Shown: one piece after another, positions 45,871 to 55,302 of the stretch
How the letters are laid out: the number at the start of each line of letters is the position of its first letter
How positions within the stretch are numbered: the first letter of the stretch is position 1
Assembly (NCBI RefSeq): GCF_009866655.1
Contig: NZ_CP047420.1
Span: 3,286,001-3,350,000, forward strand
Origin: Rathayibacter sp. VKM Ac-2804
Lineage (GTDB): Bacteria > Actinomycetota > Actinomycetes > Actinomycetales > Microbacteriaceae
Length of the DNA stretch: 64,000 nt
Direction: 5' to 3'
The notes under the pieces: generated by a model
What the model was told of the DNA's origin: nothing
Database searches by the model: none
Seen by the model: the letters and a program-made list of their open reading frames with translations, nothing else
Translations under genes and position numbers: made by a program

Positions 45871-47022
45871 CTACTTCTTCGGCAGGGCCGCCGAGAGGTC
45901 CGCGATCAGGTCGCTCGGGTCCTCGATGCCGACCGAGAGCCGCACCAGCGACTCCGACACCTCGAGCGGCGTGCCCTTCACGGACGCGTGCGTCATCTCG
46001 CTCGGGTAGCCGATCAGCGACTCGACGCCGCCCAGCGACTCCGCGAGCTGGAACAGCTCGGTCGACTCGGCGAACTTCCGCGCCGCCCGCGGGGTCGCCA
46101 GCTCGACCGAGAGCATGCCGCCGAAGCCCGACATCTGGCGCTTCGCCAGCTCGTGCCCCGGGTGCGTGGGCAGCCCCGGGTAGTGCACGGCCGTGACGGC
46201 GGAGTGCTCGGCGAGGAACTCGGCGACCGCCTGGGCGTTCTTCGAGTGGCGCTCCATCCGGATCGCGAGCGTCTTGATGCCGCGCACGGTCAGCCACGCG
46301 TCCATCGGTCCGGAGATCGCGCCGACCGCGAACTGCAGGAAGCCGATCTTCTCCGCGAGCGGGCCGGAGCGCAGCGCGAGCGCCCCGCCGACCACGTCCG
46401 AGTGCCCGCCGAGGTACTTCGTCGTCGAGTGCACGACCACGTCGGCGCCGAGCGCGAGCGGCTGCTGCAGCGCCGAGGAGGCGAAGGTGTTGTCGACGAC
46501 GACGATCAGGTCGTGCGCGTGCGCCAGGTCGGCCAGCTCCGCGATGTCGCTGATGGTCATCAGCGGGTTCGACGGCGTCTCGACCCAGAGCATCTTGGTC
46601 TCGCCGGGGCGGATGGCGTGCTGCACCTCGCGCAGGTTCGACATGTCGACCGCGGTGTTGGAGATGCCCCAGGCCGCGTGCACCCGGTCGATCAGCCGGT
46701 GGCTTCCGCCGTAGGCGTCGTTGCCGAGCACGATGTGGTCGCCGGGAGCGAGCGCCGCCCGGATCAGCGTGTCCTCGGCGGCGAGGCCGGAGGAGAACGA
46801 GTAGGCGACGTCCGCGCCCTCGAGCGAGGCGATCAGCTCCTGCAGGGAGTCGCGGGTCGGGTTCGCCGAGCGGGCGTACTCGTAGCCGCCGCGGAAGCCG
46901 CCGATCCCGTCCTGGACGAAGGTCGACGTCATGTAGACGGGCGGGACGACCGCGCCGGTGGTCGGGTCGAACTCCTGACCGGCGTGGATGGCACGGGTGT
47001 CGAAGTGCTGCTTCTTGGGCAT
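45871..47022 (-). CDS. metB: cystathionine gamma-synthase/gamma-lyase (PLP-dependent)
   Basis: A 383-residue PLP enzyme of the Cys/Met metabolism family. The PLP lysine is Lys202 in 'VVHSTTKYLGGHSDV'. 'SFSSGLAAEDTL', 'ETPSNPLMTISDI' and 'VDNTFASSALQQPLALGAD' in pieces are family signatures. 'ESLIGYPSEMTHAS' and 'VRLSVGIEDPSDLIADL' close it. It follows cbs by 54 bases on the same strand. With a cystathionine beta-synthase partner, a gamma-lyase role in converting methionine sulfur to cysteine is as likely as the MetB reaction; sequence alone does not separate them. Confidence 0.93.
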   Translation of the reverse strand: MPKKQHFDTRAIHAGQEFDPTTGAVVPPVYMTSTFVQDGIGGFRGGYEYARSANPTRDSLQELIASLEGADVAYSFSSGLAAEDTLIRAALAPGDHIVLGNDAYGGSHRLIDRVHAAWGISNTAVDMSNLREVQHAIRPGETKMLWVETPSNPLMTISDIAELADLAHAHDLIVVVDNTFASSALQQPLALGADVVVHSTTKYLGGHSDVVGGALALRSGPLAEKIGFLQFAVGAISGPMDAWLTVRGIKTLAIRMERHSKNAQAVAEFLAEHSAVTAVHYPGLPTHPGHELAKRQMSGFGGMLSVELATPRAARKFAESTELFQLAESLGGVESLIGYPSEMTHASVKGTPLEVSESLVRLSVGIEDPSDLIADLSAALPKK

Positions 47023-47076
47023 GATCGCGGGCTTTCCGGGTCGAGGGGTGGAGAAGAAGGGGAGGGGGAACGGCGC

Positions 47077-48498
<1,422 letters not shown>

Positions 48499-48656
48499 CT
48501 GTCCAGCGTATCAACCGCGGATCGGCGGATGACGGGGGCCGCCGAGACGCTCGCAGGCGGCTCCCGCTCGGCCCGGGAGGGAGTGGTTCGACGCCGGGGA
48601 GTGCCCTATCGTGGGGGTCCTCGCGTCACCGCCGACCGGAACGGACACCGCCTGCA

Positions 48657-49901
48657 ATGACCCCTCCGATCACCGCCACGACGCGGGGTCCGGCCGACGC
48701 GCGCCTGCTCAGACTGCTCGGCCCCGCCATGGTCGCCGGAGTCGCCTACCTCGATCCGGGCAACGTCGCCAGCAACATGACGGCGGGTGCCCGCTTCGGC
48801 TATCTGCTCGTCTGGGTGGTCGTCCTCGGCAACCTGATGGCCTGGCTGATCCAGTACCTCTCGGCCAAGCTCGGCCTGATGACGGGCAAGTCGCTGCCCG
48901 AGCTGCTCGGCGAGCGCCTCCGCGGGCGCTGGGGCCGGCGCGCCTACTGGCTTCAGGCCGAGACGGTCGCGATCGCCACCGACCTCGCCGAGGTCATCGG
49001 CGGGGCGATCGCGCTGAACCTGCTGTTCGGGCTTCCGCTGCTCGCGGGCGGACTCGTCACCGGGGCCGTCTCGCTGGTGCTCCTGGTGATCCAGACCCGC
49101 GGCGGCGCGCAGCCGTTCGAGCGCGTGATCACAGCGCTGATGGTCGTCATCGCGGTCGGCTTCACCGTGGGCGTGGTCGTCGATCCGCCGGACGCGGGCG
49201 CCGCCGCCGCCGGGCTCCTCCCCCGCTTCGACGGCTCGGAGTCGGTGCTCCTCGCCGCGTCGATCCTCGGCGCCACGGTCATGCCGCACGCGATCTACGC
49301 GCACTCGGCCCTCGCGCGGGACCGCTTCGGCCGCGTCGACGGGGTGACCGCCCGCCGGAGGATCCTCACGGCCACCCGGATCGACGTCACCGTGGCCCTC
49401 GCGATCGCCGGCACCGTGAACCTCGCGATCCTCCTGCTCGCCGCGCACTCGCTGTCCGGCGTCGCCGGCACCGACAGCCTCGAGGGCGCGCACGCCGCGA
49501 TCGGCGCGGCGCTCGGGCCGGTCGTCGCGACGCTCTTCGCAGTCGGCCTCCTGGCCTCCGGACTCGCCTCGACCTCGGTCGGCGCCTACGCCGGCGCGGA
49601 GATCATGCACGGGCTGCTGAACCTGCGGGTGCCGCTCGTCGCCCGCCGCCTGGTCACGCTGATCCCGGCGCTGATCGTGCTCGGGATCGGCTTCGACCCG
49701 ACCCGCGCGCTCGTGCTGAGCCAGGTCGTGCTCTCCTTCGGCATCCCCTTCGCGCTCGTGCCGCTCGTCGCCCTGACCCGGAACCGCGCCCTGATGGGCG
49801 ACCAGGCGAACCGCTGGTTCACCACCCTCGGCGCGATCCTCGCCGCCCTCTTCCTGATCGTGCTGAACGGCCTGCTCCTCTGGCTGACCTTCACCGCGTG
49901 A
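48657..49901 (+). CDS. mntH: Nramp-type divalent metal (Mn2+) transporter
   Basis: A 414-residue protein with about 11 transmembrane helices. The Nramp metal-binding motifs D-P-G-N ('AYLDPGNVASNM', helix 1, near residue 35) and M-P-H ('ATVMPHAIYAHSAL', helix 6, near 205) are both intact. It should import Mn2+ with protons, fitting an organism with a class Ib (Mn-using) ribonucleotide reductase. The start is ATG 48657; the longer upstream frame has poor codon bias. I saw no clear MntR/DtxR site or yybP-ykoY-type riboswitch upstream. Confidence 0.94.
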   Translation: MTPPITATTRGPADARLLRLLGPAMVAGVAYLDPGNVASNMTAGARFGYLLVWVVVLGNLMAWLIQYLSAKLGLMTGKSLPELLGERLRGRWGRRAYWLQAETVAIATDLAEVIGGAIALNLLFGLPLLAGGLVTGAVSLVLLVIQTRGGAQPFERVITALMVVIAVGFTVGVVVDPPDAGAAAAGLLPRFDGSESVLLAASILGATVMPHAIYAHSALARDRFGRVDGVTARRRILTATRIDVTVALAIAGTVNLAILLLAAHSLSGVAGTDSLEGAHAAIGAALGPVVATLFAVGLLASGLASTSVGAYAGAEIMHGLLNLRVPLVARRLVTLIPALIVLGIGFDPTRALVLSQVVLSFGIPFALVPLVALTRNRALMGDQANRWFTTLGAILAALFLIVLNGLLLWLTFTA

Positions 49902-49906
49902 GCGCG

Positions 49907-50008
49907 GCGCTGCATGCTCACCGGCTGACCCGCAGGCGCTGCATGCTCACCGGCTGACCCGCAGGCGCTGCATGCTGGTCGAGCAGCCCGCAGGGCGTCT
50001 CGAGACCC
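49907..50008. repeat. 29-bp tandem repeat merging into a family A copy
   Basis: Two perfect 29-base units 'gcgctgcatgctcaccggctgacccgcag' in pieces (49907-49935 and 49936-49964) are followed by a third unit (49965-49993) that starts and ends the same way, but whose middle reads 'ggtcgagcagcc', the family A sequence, continuing 'ggcgtctcgagaccc' to 50008. It follows the mntH stop directly. Confidence 0.85.
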
Positions 50009-50061
50009 GCCCCCAGCCAGCACTCCCACCGCGCATTGATCCGATCCGGAGCCTCGCTCGT

Positions 50062-50083
50062 TATCCTCTGAGAGCGCCTCTCA
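50062..50083 (+). promoter_or_regulatory. possible -10 and inverted repeat before DUF3105 gene
   Basis: TATCCT (50062-50067) resembles an actinobacterial -10. It is directly followed by the inverted repeat TGAGAG-CGC-CTCTCA (50069-50083), which would cover the transcription start. About 55 bases of leader would precede the GTG at 50138. Confidence 0.4.
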
Positions 50084-50137
50084 GGCGCCTGCGCCCTCCC
50101 CGGCGCGCCACCCCGACTCAGAACGAGAGACGCCACC

Positions 50138-50767
50138 GTGCCCAAAGACACGATGTCCGCCAAGAACCGCGCCCGCCAGGACAAGGTCGAGGCCTACAAG
50201 CGCGAGCAGGCCAAGCGCAAGCGCAGCGGCCGGATCTGGATCTGGTCGCTCTCGGCCCTCGCCGTCGTCGCGATCGGCGGCATCGTCGCCGTGACCGTCT
50301 TCGGCAACCAGCAGATCGTCGAGGCCCGGCAGATCGACGGCCTGCAGACCTTCGAGAACGACGCGACCCACGTCGCCGGTGCGGTCGAGTACGAGCAGAC
50401 TCCCCCGGCGGGCGGCCCGCACAACGCGGTCTGGATGAACTGCGGTGTCTACAGCGAGCCCGTCCCGAACGAGAACGCCGTGCACGACCTCGAGCACGGC
50501 GCCGTCTGGGCGACCTACGACCCGTCCCTCCCTCAGAGCGAGGTCGACGCCCTCATCGCCGCGATGCCCGACACCTACGCGGTCGTCTCGCCCTACGAGG
50601 GACTCGAGTCGCCGATCGTGCTGAGCGCCTGGGACGCCCAGGTCGCCATCGACTCCCCGGAGGACCCGCGCATCGACGCGTTCGTCGAGCGCTTCTGGCA
50701 GGCCTCGACCGCGCCCGAGCCCGGTGCCCCGTGCACCGGAGGCATCGATGCGCCCGGCAAGCAGTAG
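50138..50767 (+). CDS. membrane-anchored DUF3105 protein
   Basis: A 209-residue protein. A charged cytosolic N-terminus (~30 residues, Lys/Arg/Gln-rich) precedes one transmembrane helix ('IWIWSLSALAVVAIGGIVAVTVF', ~residues 33-55). The outer domain has the DUF3105 features: 'PPAGGPHNAVWMNCGVY', 'AVHDLEHGAVWATYDP' and a conserved C-terminal Cys. The His/Cys-rich pattern suggests metal binding, but the function is not established. The stop lies inside the start region of the DUF305 gene (20-base overlap). The pair occurs together widely in actinobacteria. Confidence 0.85.
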   Translation: MPKDTMSAKNRARQDKVEAYKREQAKRKRSGRIWIWSLSALAVVAIGGIVAVTVFGNQQIVEARQIDGLQTFENDATHVAGAVEYEQTPPAGGPHNAVWMNCGVYSEPVPNENAVHDLEHGAVWATYDPSLPQSEVDALIAAMPDTYAVVSPYEGLESPIVLSAWDAQVAIDSPEDPRIDAFVERFWQASTAPEPGAPCTGGIDAPGKQ

Positions 50768-51422
50768 GGGCCGCCTCCTCGTCGCGGCCGTCGCCGCCGT
50801 CGCCCTGCTCCTGGGCGCCGCGGGCGGCTACCTCTTCGGCGCCCTCGCCCCGTTCTCCTCCACGGCCACGCCGTCGACGACGAGCGCGGAGGCCGGCTTC
50901 GCCCGCGACATGCAGGTGCACCACCTCCAGGGCGCCGAGCTCGCGATGATCGCGCGCGACCGCAGCACCGACGACGAGGTCCTCACCGTCTCGAAGGACA
51001 TCCTGCTCACCCAGCAGCAGCAGGCCGGCCAGCTGTTCGGCTGGCTGAACTCCTGGGGCCTGCCGCAGGCCGCTCCCGAGCCGTCGATGACGTGGATGGG
51101 CCGGCCCACCCTCGCGGGCGCGGCCGACGAGCACTCGTCGATGGGCATGTCCACGGAGGAGGACGTCGTCCCCGAGAGCATGCCAGGCCTCGCGACGCCC
51201 GAGCAGATCACCGAGCTCGGCACGCTGACCGGCCGCGACTTCGACCGCCGGTTCCTGGAGCTGATGATCGCCCACCACCGCGGCGCGATCGACATGGCCG
51301 AGGCGCTGCTTGCCCGCAGCCGCGCCACGGTCGCCACCGACTTCGCCTCCTCGGTCGTCCAGGCCCAGGAGGCCGAGATCTCCCTGATGGAGCAGATGCT
51401 CGCCGACCGCCCGGCCGCCTGA
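50748..51422 (+). CDS. exported DUF305 protein
   Basis: A 224-residue protein with an N-terminal signal/anchor helix ('LLVAAVAAVALLLGAAGGYLFG') and a ferritin-like four-helix DUF305 domain. The two His-rich motifs are 'DMQVHHLQGAELA' (near residue 55) and 'MIAHHRGAIDMAEALL' (near 175), which probably bind metal such as copper. 'MTWMGRP' and 'HSSMGMST' add Met/His ligands. Start is ATG 50748 inside the end of the DUF3105 gene, in another frame, so the two are translationally linked. Confidence 0.88.
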   Translation: MRPASSRGRLLVAAVAAVALLLGAAGGYLFGALAPFSSTATPSTTSAEAGFARDMQVHHLQGAELAMIARDRSTDDEVLTVSKDILLTQQQQAGQLFGWLNSWGLPQAAPEPSMTWMGRPTLAGAADEHSSMGMSTEEDVVPESMPGLATPEQITELGTLTGRDFDRRFLELMIAHHRGAIDMAEALLARSRATVATDFASSVVQAQEAEISLMEQMLADRPAA

Positions 51423-51443
51423 CCTGGAACCTCCGACTCGGAC

Positions 51444-51489
51444 TGTCTCACCATTGAGACAGAACAGAGTAGTGTCTCGAACATGAGAC
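51444..51489. promoter_or_regulatory. tandem inverted-repeat operators over the HTH-Fic promoter and start
   Basis: Site 1 is TGTCTCA (51444-51450), CCAT, TGAGACA (51455-51461), a perfect inverted repeat. Site 2 is GTCTC (51474-51478), six bases, GAGAC (51485-51489), overlapping the ATG at 51483. TAGTGT (51470-51475) between them fits a -10 seven bases before the ATG, which implies a leaderless transcript. Repeated half-sites around the promoter are typical of autoregulated antitoxin genes; the HTH protein encoded next is the expected binder. Confidence 0.7.
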
Positions 51490-52217
51490 TCGGCGAGCTG
51501 AAGACGGCGCAGAAGGAGCTCGGCTACTCCGTCGATCTCCTCGCCTCCCGTGCGGGTCTCTCGCGCGCCACCGGCTACCGGATCCTCTCGGGGCAGACCG
51601 ACCCGCGCCTCGACGACCTGCGGGAGCTCCTGCTCGCGGTGGGCCTCGATCTCGATCTGTCGGTCCGGCCCCTCTCCGATCCGCACGCGGCGTCGGCCGC
51701 GCGCGCGATGCTCGGAGACCTCTCGGTGGCCCCTGGCGACGAGGAGATCGCGGCCTGGACCGCTCGGCTCACCCGGTACTCGCGCGGGGAGACGGCGCTC
51801 CTCCTCGGCGAGGCCGGTCGAGCGTCCGCACCGCAGCACCGGCCGGGTGCCGTCGCCCTCGCAGGCCCGCGCTGGAGCATCGACCGCCTCGCCTCCGCGG
51901 GGCACGCCTCCGAGGAGCCGTGGGCGCTCTCCGGAGCGGCCGCCTTCGATGCGATGGGGTACGACCTGCAGGGGGTCTCGGTGCTGTGGACCACGGACCC
52001 GCGCCGGGTCTCACAGCTGCTCGCCGACACTCTGACGCCGACGACCACCGAGCACGCCGACGTCCTCGTGGTCCCCGCGCCCGCGCCCCTGTTCCAGGGC
52101 GCGGTCGACGTCGAGGGAGTCGTTTTGGTGTCCCCGCTGCAGGCGGTGCTCGACGGCATCGGCCTCGGCGGTGACCTGGCGGCGATCGCCTCGGAGCTGG
52201 GACGGGAGTGGTCGTGA
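51483..52217 (+). CDS. HTH (XRE) protein with AbiEi-like C-terminal region, probable antitoxin/regulator
   Basis: A 244-residue protein. Residues ~5-55 are a Cro/C1-type helix-turn-helix ('LLASRAGLSRATGYRILSGQTDPRLDDL'). The C-terminal ~140 residues ('EEPWALSGAAAFDAMGYDLQGVSVLWTTDP', 'ADVLVVPAPAPLFQGAVDVEGVVLVSPLQAVLDGIGLGG' in pieces) resemble the dimer/antitoxin region of AbiEi-type proteins. The stop overlaps the Fic start (GTGA). A DNA-binding regulator directly before and coupled to a Fic gene, behind tandem operators, suggests an antitoxin-like partner. That role is inference. Confidence 0.75.
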   Translation: MRLGELKTAQKELGYSVDLLASRAGLSRATGYRILSGQTDPRLDDLRELLLAVGLDLDLSVRPLSDPHAASAARAMLGDLSVAPGDEEIAAWTARLTRYSRGETALLLGEAGRASAPQHRPGAVALAGPRWSIDRLASAGHASEEPWALSGAAAFDAMGYDLQGVSVLWTTDPRRVSQLLADTLTPTTTEHADVLVVPAPAPLFQGAVDVEGVVLVSPLQAVLDGIGLGGDLAAIASELGREWS

Positions 52218-53050
52218 CCGACGAGCAGCGACCCGGACCCGGCTACCGGCGTCGCCCGACCGGCGGACGGACCGAAGGACCGGCGGACCGCTCACTCCCC
52301 GCCGCGGACAGCACCCTCCTGCGCGAGCGGACCGGCATCACCTGGACCGCGTCGACGATCGAGTGGAACCGCCTCGTGGCGACCACCTCCGAGCGCGCCC
52401 GGTTCCGCTTCCGCGCCTCGCTGCCCGACCTCGTCTGGAACGCCGCGGCACTCGAGGGCAACACCTTCACCCTCCCCGAGGTGCGGACCCTCCTCGAGGG
52501 CGTGACCGTCGGCGGCAAGCCGCTGGCCGACGAGGAGCAGGTCCTGGCGTTGAGTCAGGCGTACAGCGATCTGGACCAGCTGGTCGGCCGGAGCGCCTTC
52601 GCCCTCCGCAAGGACGTGTCGGACACCCTTCACCGCACGGTCGCGGCGAAGGAGGCGATCGAGTCCGGCCACTTCCGCGGCGAGGGAACCGTCTCCGGCG
52701 GCGGCAGCGTGCGACTCGCGAACGGCGGCTTCGTCGCCGGCGTCGAGCACGGGACCGGCGGCGAGGCACTGATCGAGCGCTTCGACTCGCTCGTCCGCTT
52801 CCTCGAGACGCTGCCCGAACCGAGGGAGCGGGCCGTGGCCTACTTCGCAGCCGCGACACGGAGCCAGTTCTACTTCGACGGCAACAAGCGCACCGCCCGC
52901 CTGATGATGACGGGAGTGCTGATGAGCGCCGGCATCGACGCCGTCAACATCCCCTACAGCCGCCGCCTCGAATTCAACCGCGCCCTCGACGAGCTGTCCG
53001 AGACGGACGACGCGACCAGCCTGATGCGCTTCGTCGTCGACTGCGCCTGA
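52214..53050 (+). CDS. Fic-domain protein with noncanonical active site
   Basis: A 278-residue protein, starting at GTG 52214 (overlap with the HTH gene) or GTG 52208. The Fic core reads 'QFYFDGNKRTARLMM' near residues 218-232. The canonical Fic motif is H-x-F-x-[DE]-G-N-x-R; here the catalytic His position is Gln218 and the Phe is Tyr, while D-G-N-K-R is intact. Upstream 'AAALEGNTFTLPEV' (near 77) resembles the inhibitory helix region of Fic_N proteins, keeping Glu but with Ala in place of Ser/Thr. It may therefore not AMPylate by the usual route. Function as a toxin of the pair is inferred. Confidence 0.85.
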   Translation: MTDEQRPGPGYRRRPTGGRTEGPADRSLPAADSTLLRERTGITWTASTIEWNRLVATTSERARFRFRASLPDLVWNAAALEGNTFTLPEVRTLLEGVTVGGKPLADEEQVLALSQAYSDLDQLVGRSAFALRKDVSDTLHRTVAAKEAIESGHFRGEGTVSGGGSVRLANGGFVAGVEHGTGGEALIERFDSLVRFLETLPEPRERAVAYFAAATRSQFYFDGNKRTARLMMTGVLMSAGIDAVNIPYSRRLEFNRALDELSETDDATSLMRFVVDCA

Positions 53051-53084
53051 CACACGGACACCCCCGCGCCGCCGCCGACGCGCG

Positions 53085-54971
53085 TCAGGAGCTGAGGGCA
53101 GTCTCGACCTGCTGGGCGTAGAGGGAGGCGTAGAGACCGCGGCGCTCGAGCAGCTCGAGGTGGGTGCCGGACTCGACGATGCGGCCGCCGTCGACGACGT
53201 GGATGACGTCGGCCGAGACGACCGTCGAGAGGCGGTGCGCGATCGCGATGGTGGTGCGGCCGCGGGCGGCGTCGTCGAGGGCGGTCTGCACGATCCGCTC
53301 CGAGACGGTGTCCAGCGCGCTCGTCGCCTCGTCGAGGATGAGCACGGCCGGGTCCTTCAGCAGCACCCGCGCGATCGCGAGGCGCTGCTTCTCGCCGCCG
53401 GAGAGCCGATAGCCGCGCTCGCCGACGAGGGTGTCGTAGCCGTCGGGGAAGGACGCGATCGTGTCGTGGATGTTCGCGGACCGCGCGGCCGCCTCCAGTT
53501 CCTCCTGCGTCGCTCCGGGGCGCGCGTAGCGGAGGTTGTCGGCGATCGTCGCGTGGAAGAGGTACGTCTCCTGGCTGACGATGCCGATGTGCGAGACCAG
53601 CGACTCCTGCCGCAGCTCGCGGACGTCCGCGCCGGCGAAGCGGACCGACCCTTCGGTGACGTCGTAGAGCCGGGGCACGAGGTACGAGATGGTCGTCTTG
53701 CCCGCACCGGAGGGCCCCACGAAGGCGACGAACTGGCCGGGCTCGATCGAGACCGAGACGCGGTCGAGGGTCGGCCGGACGTCGTCGGTCTGGTCGGGGT
53801 AGCGGAAGACGACCTCGTCGAGCTCGACCCGGCCGAGCTCGCCGTCGACGTCGCGGGCGCCCGCACGGTCGGCGATCGCGGGCTTCAGGTCGAGGTACTC
53901 GAAGATGCGGGCGAAGAGCGCGCCGGCGGTCTGCAGGTCGAGCGCGACGCGCATCAGGCCCAGCAGCGGCCACATCAGCCGCGCCTGCACGGTGGTGAAG
54001 GCGACGACGGTGCCGGCGGTGACGGTCGTCCCGCCGAGGATCAGCCAGGCGGCGACGAGGTAGACGACCACGGGGATCACCGAGAGGAAGATCTGCACGG
54101 TCGCGAAGAACCACTGCCCGGACATCTGCTGGCGGACCTGGAGCTCGATCTGCCGGCCGTTCTCGTCCGCGTAGCGGGTGACCTCCGACTCCTGGCGGCC
54201 GAAGCTCTTGGCGAGCAGGATGCCCGAGACGCTCAGCGTCTCCTGCGTGATCGCCGTCATCTCGGACAGCGACTCCTGCGTCTTCGTGGCGATCCGGGCG
54301 CGGACCTGGCCGACCCGGCGCTGGGCGATGACCAGGACCGGGGTGAGCACCACGGCGACGATCGTCATCTGCCAGGACAGCAGGAGCATCGCGACGACCG
54401 CCGCGATCACGGTGACGGTGTTGCCGAGCACGCTCGAGACGGTGTTGGTGAGCACGCTGGCCACGCCGCCGACGTCGTTCGCGAGGCGCGACTGGATCAC
54501 GCCGGTGCGGGTGCGGGTGAAGAAGCCGAGCTCCATCGCCTGGAGGTGGCGGAACAGCCGGATCCGCAGCTCGCCCATCACGCTGTTGCCGACGGTCGCG
54601 GTGAGGAAGGTCTGCCAGACGCCGAGCACGGCGGAGACCACCCAGATCAGCACCATCACGCCGACGAGCTCGAGCAGGACGGGGAAGTCCGGGCGGCCCG
54701 ACTCCGGGAACAGCCCGCGGTCGAAGGCCAGCTGGGTGAGCAGCGGCGGCACGACCGTCAGTGCGGCGCCGACGAGCACGAGGGCGACCGTGAGCGTGAG
54801 CTTCGTGCGGTGGTCGCGGAAGAGCGAGGCGATCCGGGAGAAGAGGTGGTCGATCCTCGGGGCGTCGGAGTTCTTGCGCCGCTGGGCGTCGGGGTCGCTG
54901 CTGGAGATCTTCCCGCGCACCGCGCCCGCGCGCATCCCGCCGCCGCTCGCGACGTCACCCATCCTGCTCAT
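53085..54971 (-). CDS. ABC transporter, fused permease/ATPase (exporter type)
   Basis: A 628-residue half-transporter. About 50 residues of hydrophilic N-terminus precede six transmembrane helices (~residues 58-350) and a nucleotide-binding domain with Walker A 'FVGPSGAGKTT', Q-loop 'GIVSQETYLF', signature 'RLSGGEKQRLAIARVL', Walker B 'VLILDEATSAL' and H-loop 'IAIAHRL'. It resembles the MsbA/multidrug/lipid exporter group and should work as a homodimer, as no partner gene is adjacent. It converges with the Fic gene (34 bases apart). Substrate not predictable. Confidence 0.93.
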   Translation of the reverse strand: MSRMGDVASGGGMRAGAVRGKISSSDPDAQRRKNSDAPRIDHLFSRIASLFRDHRTKLTLTVALVLVGAALTVVPPLLTQLAFDRGLFPESGRPDFPVLLELVGVMVLIWVVSAVLGVWQTFLTATVGNSVMGELRIRLFRHLQAMELGFFTRTRTGVIQSRLANDVGGVASVLTNTVSSVLGNTVTVIAAVVAMLLLSWQMTIVAVVLTPVLVIAQRRVGQVRARIATKTQESLSEMTAITQETLSVSGILLAKSFGRQESEVTRYADENGRQIELQVRQQMSGQWFFATVQIFLSVIPVVVYLVAAWLILGGTTVTAGTVVAFTTVQARLMWPLLGLMRVALDLQTAGALFARIFEYLDLKPAIADRAGARDVDGELGRVELDEVVFRYPDQTDDVRPTLDRVSVSIEPGQFVAFVGPSGAGKTTISYLVPRLYDVTEGSVRFAGADVRELRQESLVSHIGIVSQETYLFHATIADNLRYARPGATQEELEAAARSANIHDTIASFPDGYDTLVGERGYRLSGGEKQRLAIARVLLKDPAVLILDEATSALDTVSERIVQTALDDAARGRTTIAIAHRLSTVVSADVIHVVDGGRIVESGTHLELLERRGLYASLYAQQVETALSS

Positions 54972-55302
54972 CGCTCGACCATAACCCCGCCCGCCGACAC
55001 CGCCCGCGGCTTCCGCCCACGGCGAAGATGTGCTCAGCGGCGGGCGCTCGGCGGCGACCCTGCCGACCATGTCGGGCCGCGTTCGCGGACTCGACTCACC
55101 GGGTCTCGATACGCCGCGTCCCGCGGCTGCTCGACCAGCATGGAGGGGACCACCGTCCGCAGGCCGCCGGTCGGTCCACCGCCTGGCCGGCGCGATCATG
55201 CTGGTCGAGTAGCCGCCATCGGCGGCGTATCGAGACCCACGCGGACGAAGGAAGGCCCAGGCCCTGCGTGAGCAGGACCCGGGCCTCCGAATGGAACGGC
55301 GA
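54972..55302. repeat. gene-free 331-base gap with divergent family A pair
   Basis: A reverse copy (55101-55142, 'gggtctcgatacgcc...ctgctcgaccagcatgg' in pieces) and a forward copy (55197-55238) are separated by 54 bases, so here the two point away from each other, unlike at 17083 and 22123. The region 54972-55100 should hold the exporter promoter; I cannot identify it. The terminator of the sugar importer follows at 55253. Confidence 0.8.
55253..55286 (-). terminator. hairpin after sugar importer operon
   Basis: AGGCCCAGGCCCTGC (55253-55267) and GCAGGACCCGGGCCT (55272-55286) pair at 13 of 15 positions around GTGA. It lies 17 bases past the stop of the last permease gene. Confidence 0.8.

Noticed and set aside
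48580..48610. 'ggttcgacgccgg' as the T-arm of a tRNA gene
   Set aside because: No matching acceptor stem, D-arm or anticodon arm can be built around it.
53160..55271. 703-codon open frame antisense to the ABC exporter
   Set aside because: Composition (Asp/Gly/Arg/Glu, no hydrophobic core) is that of a high-GC antisense shadow; the opposite strand has all ABC motifs.
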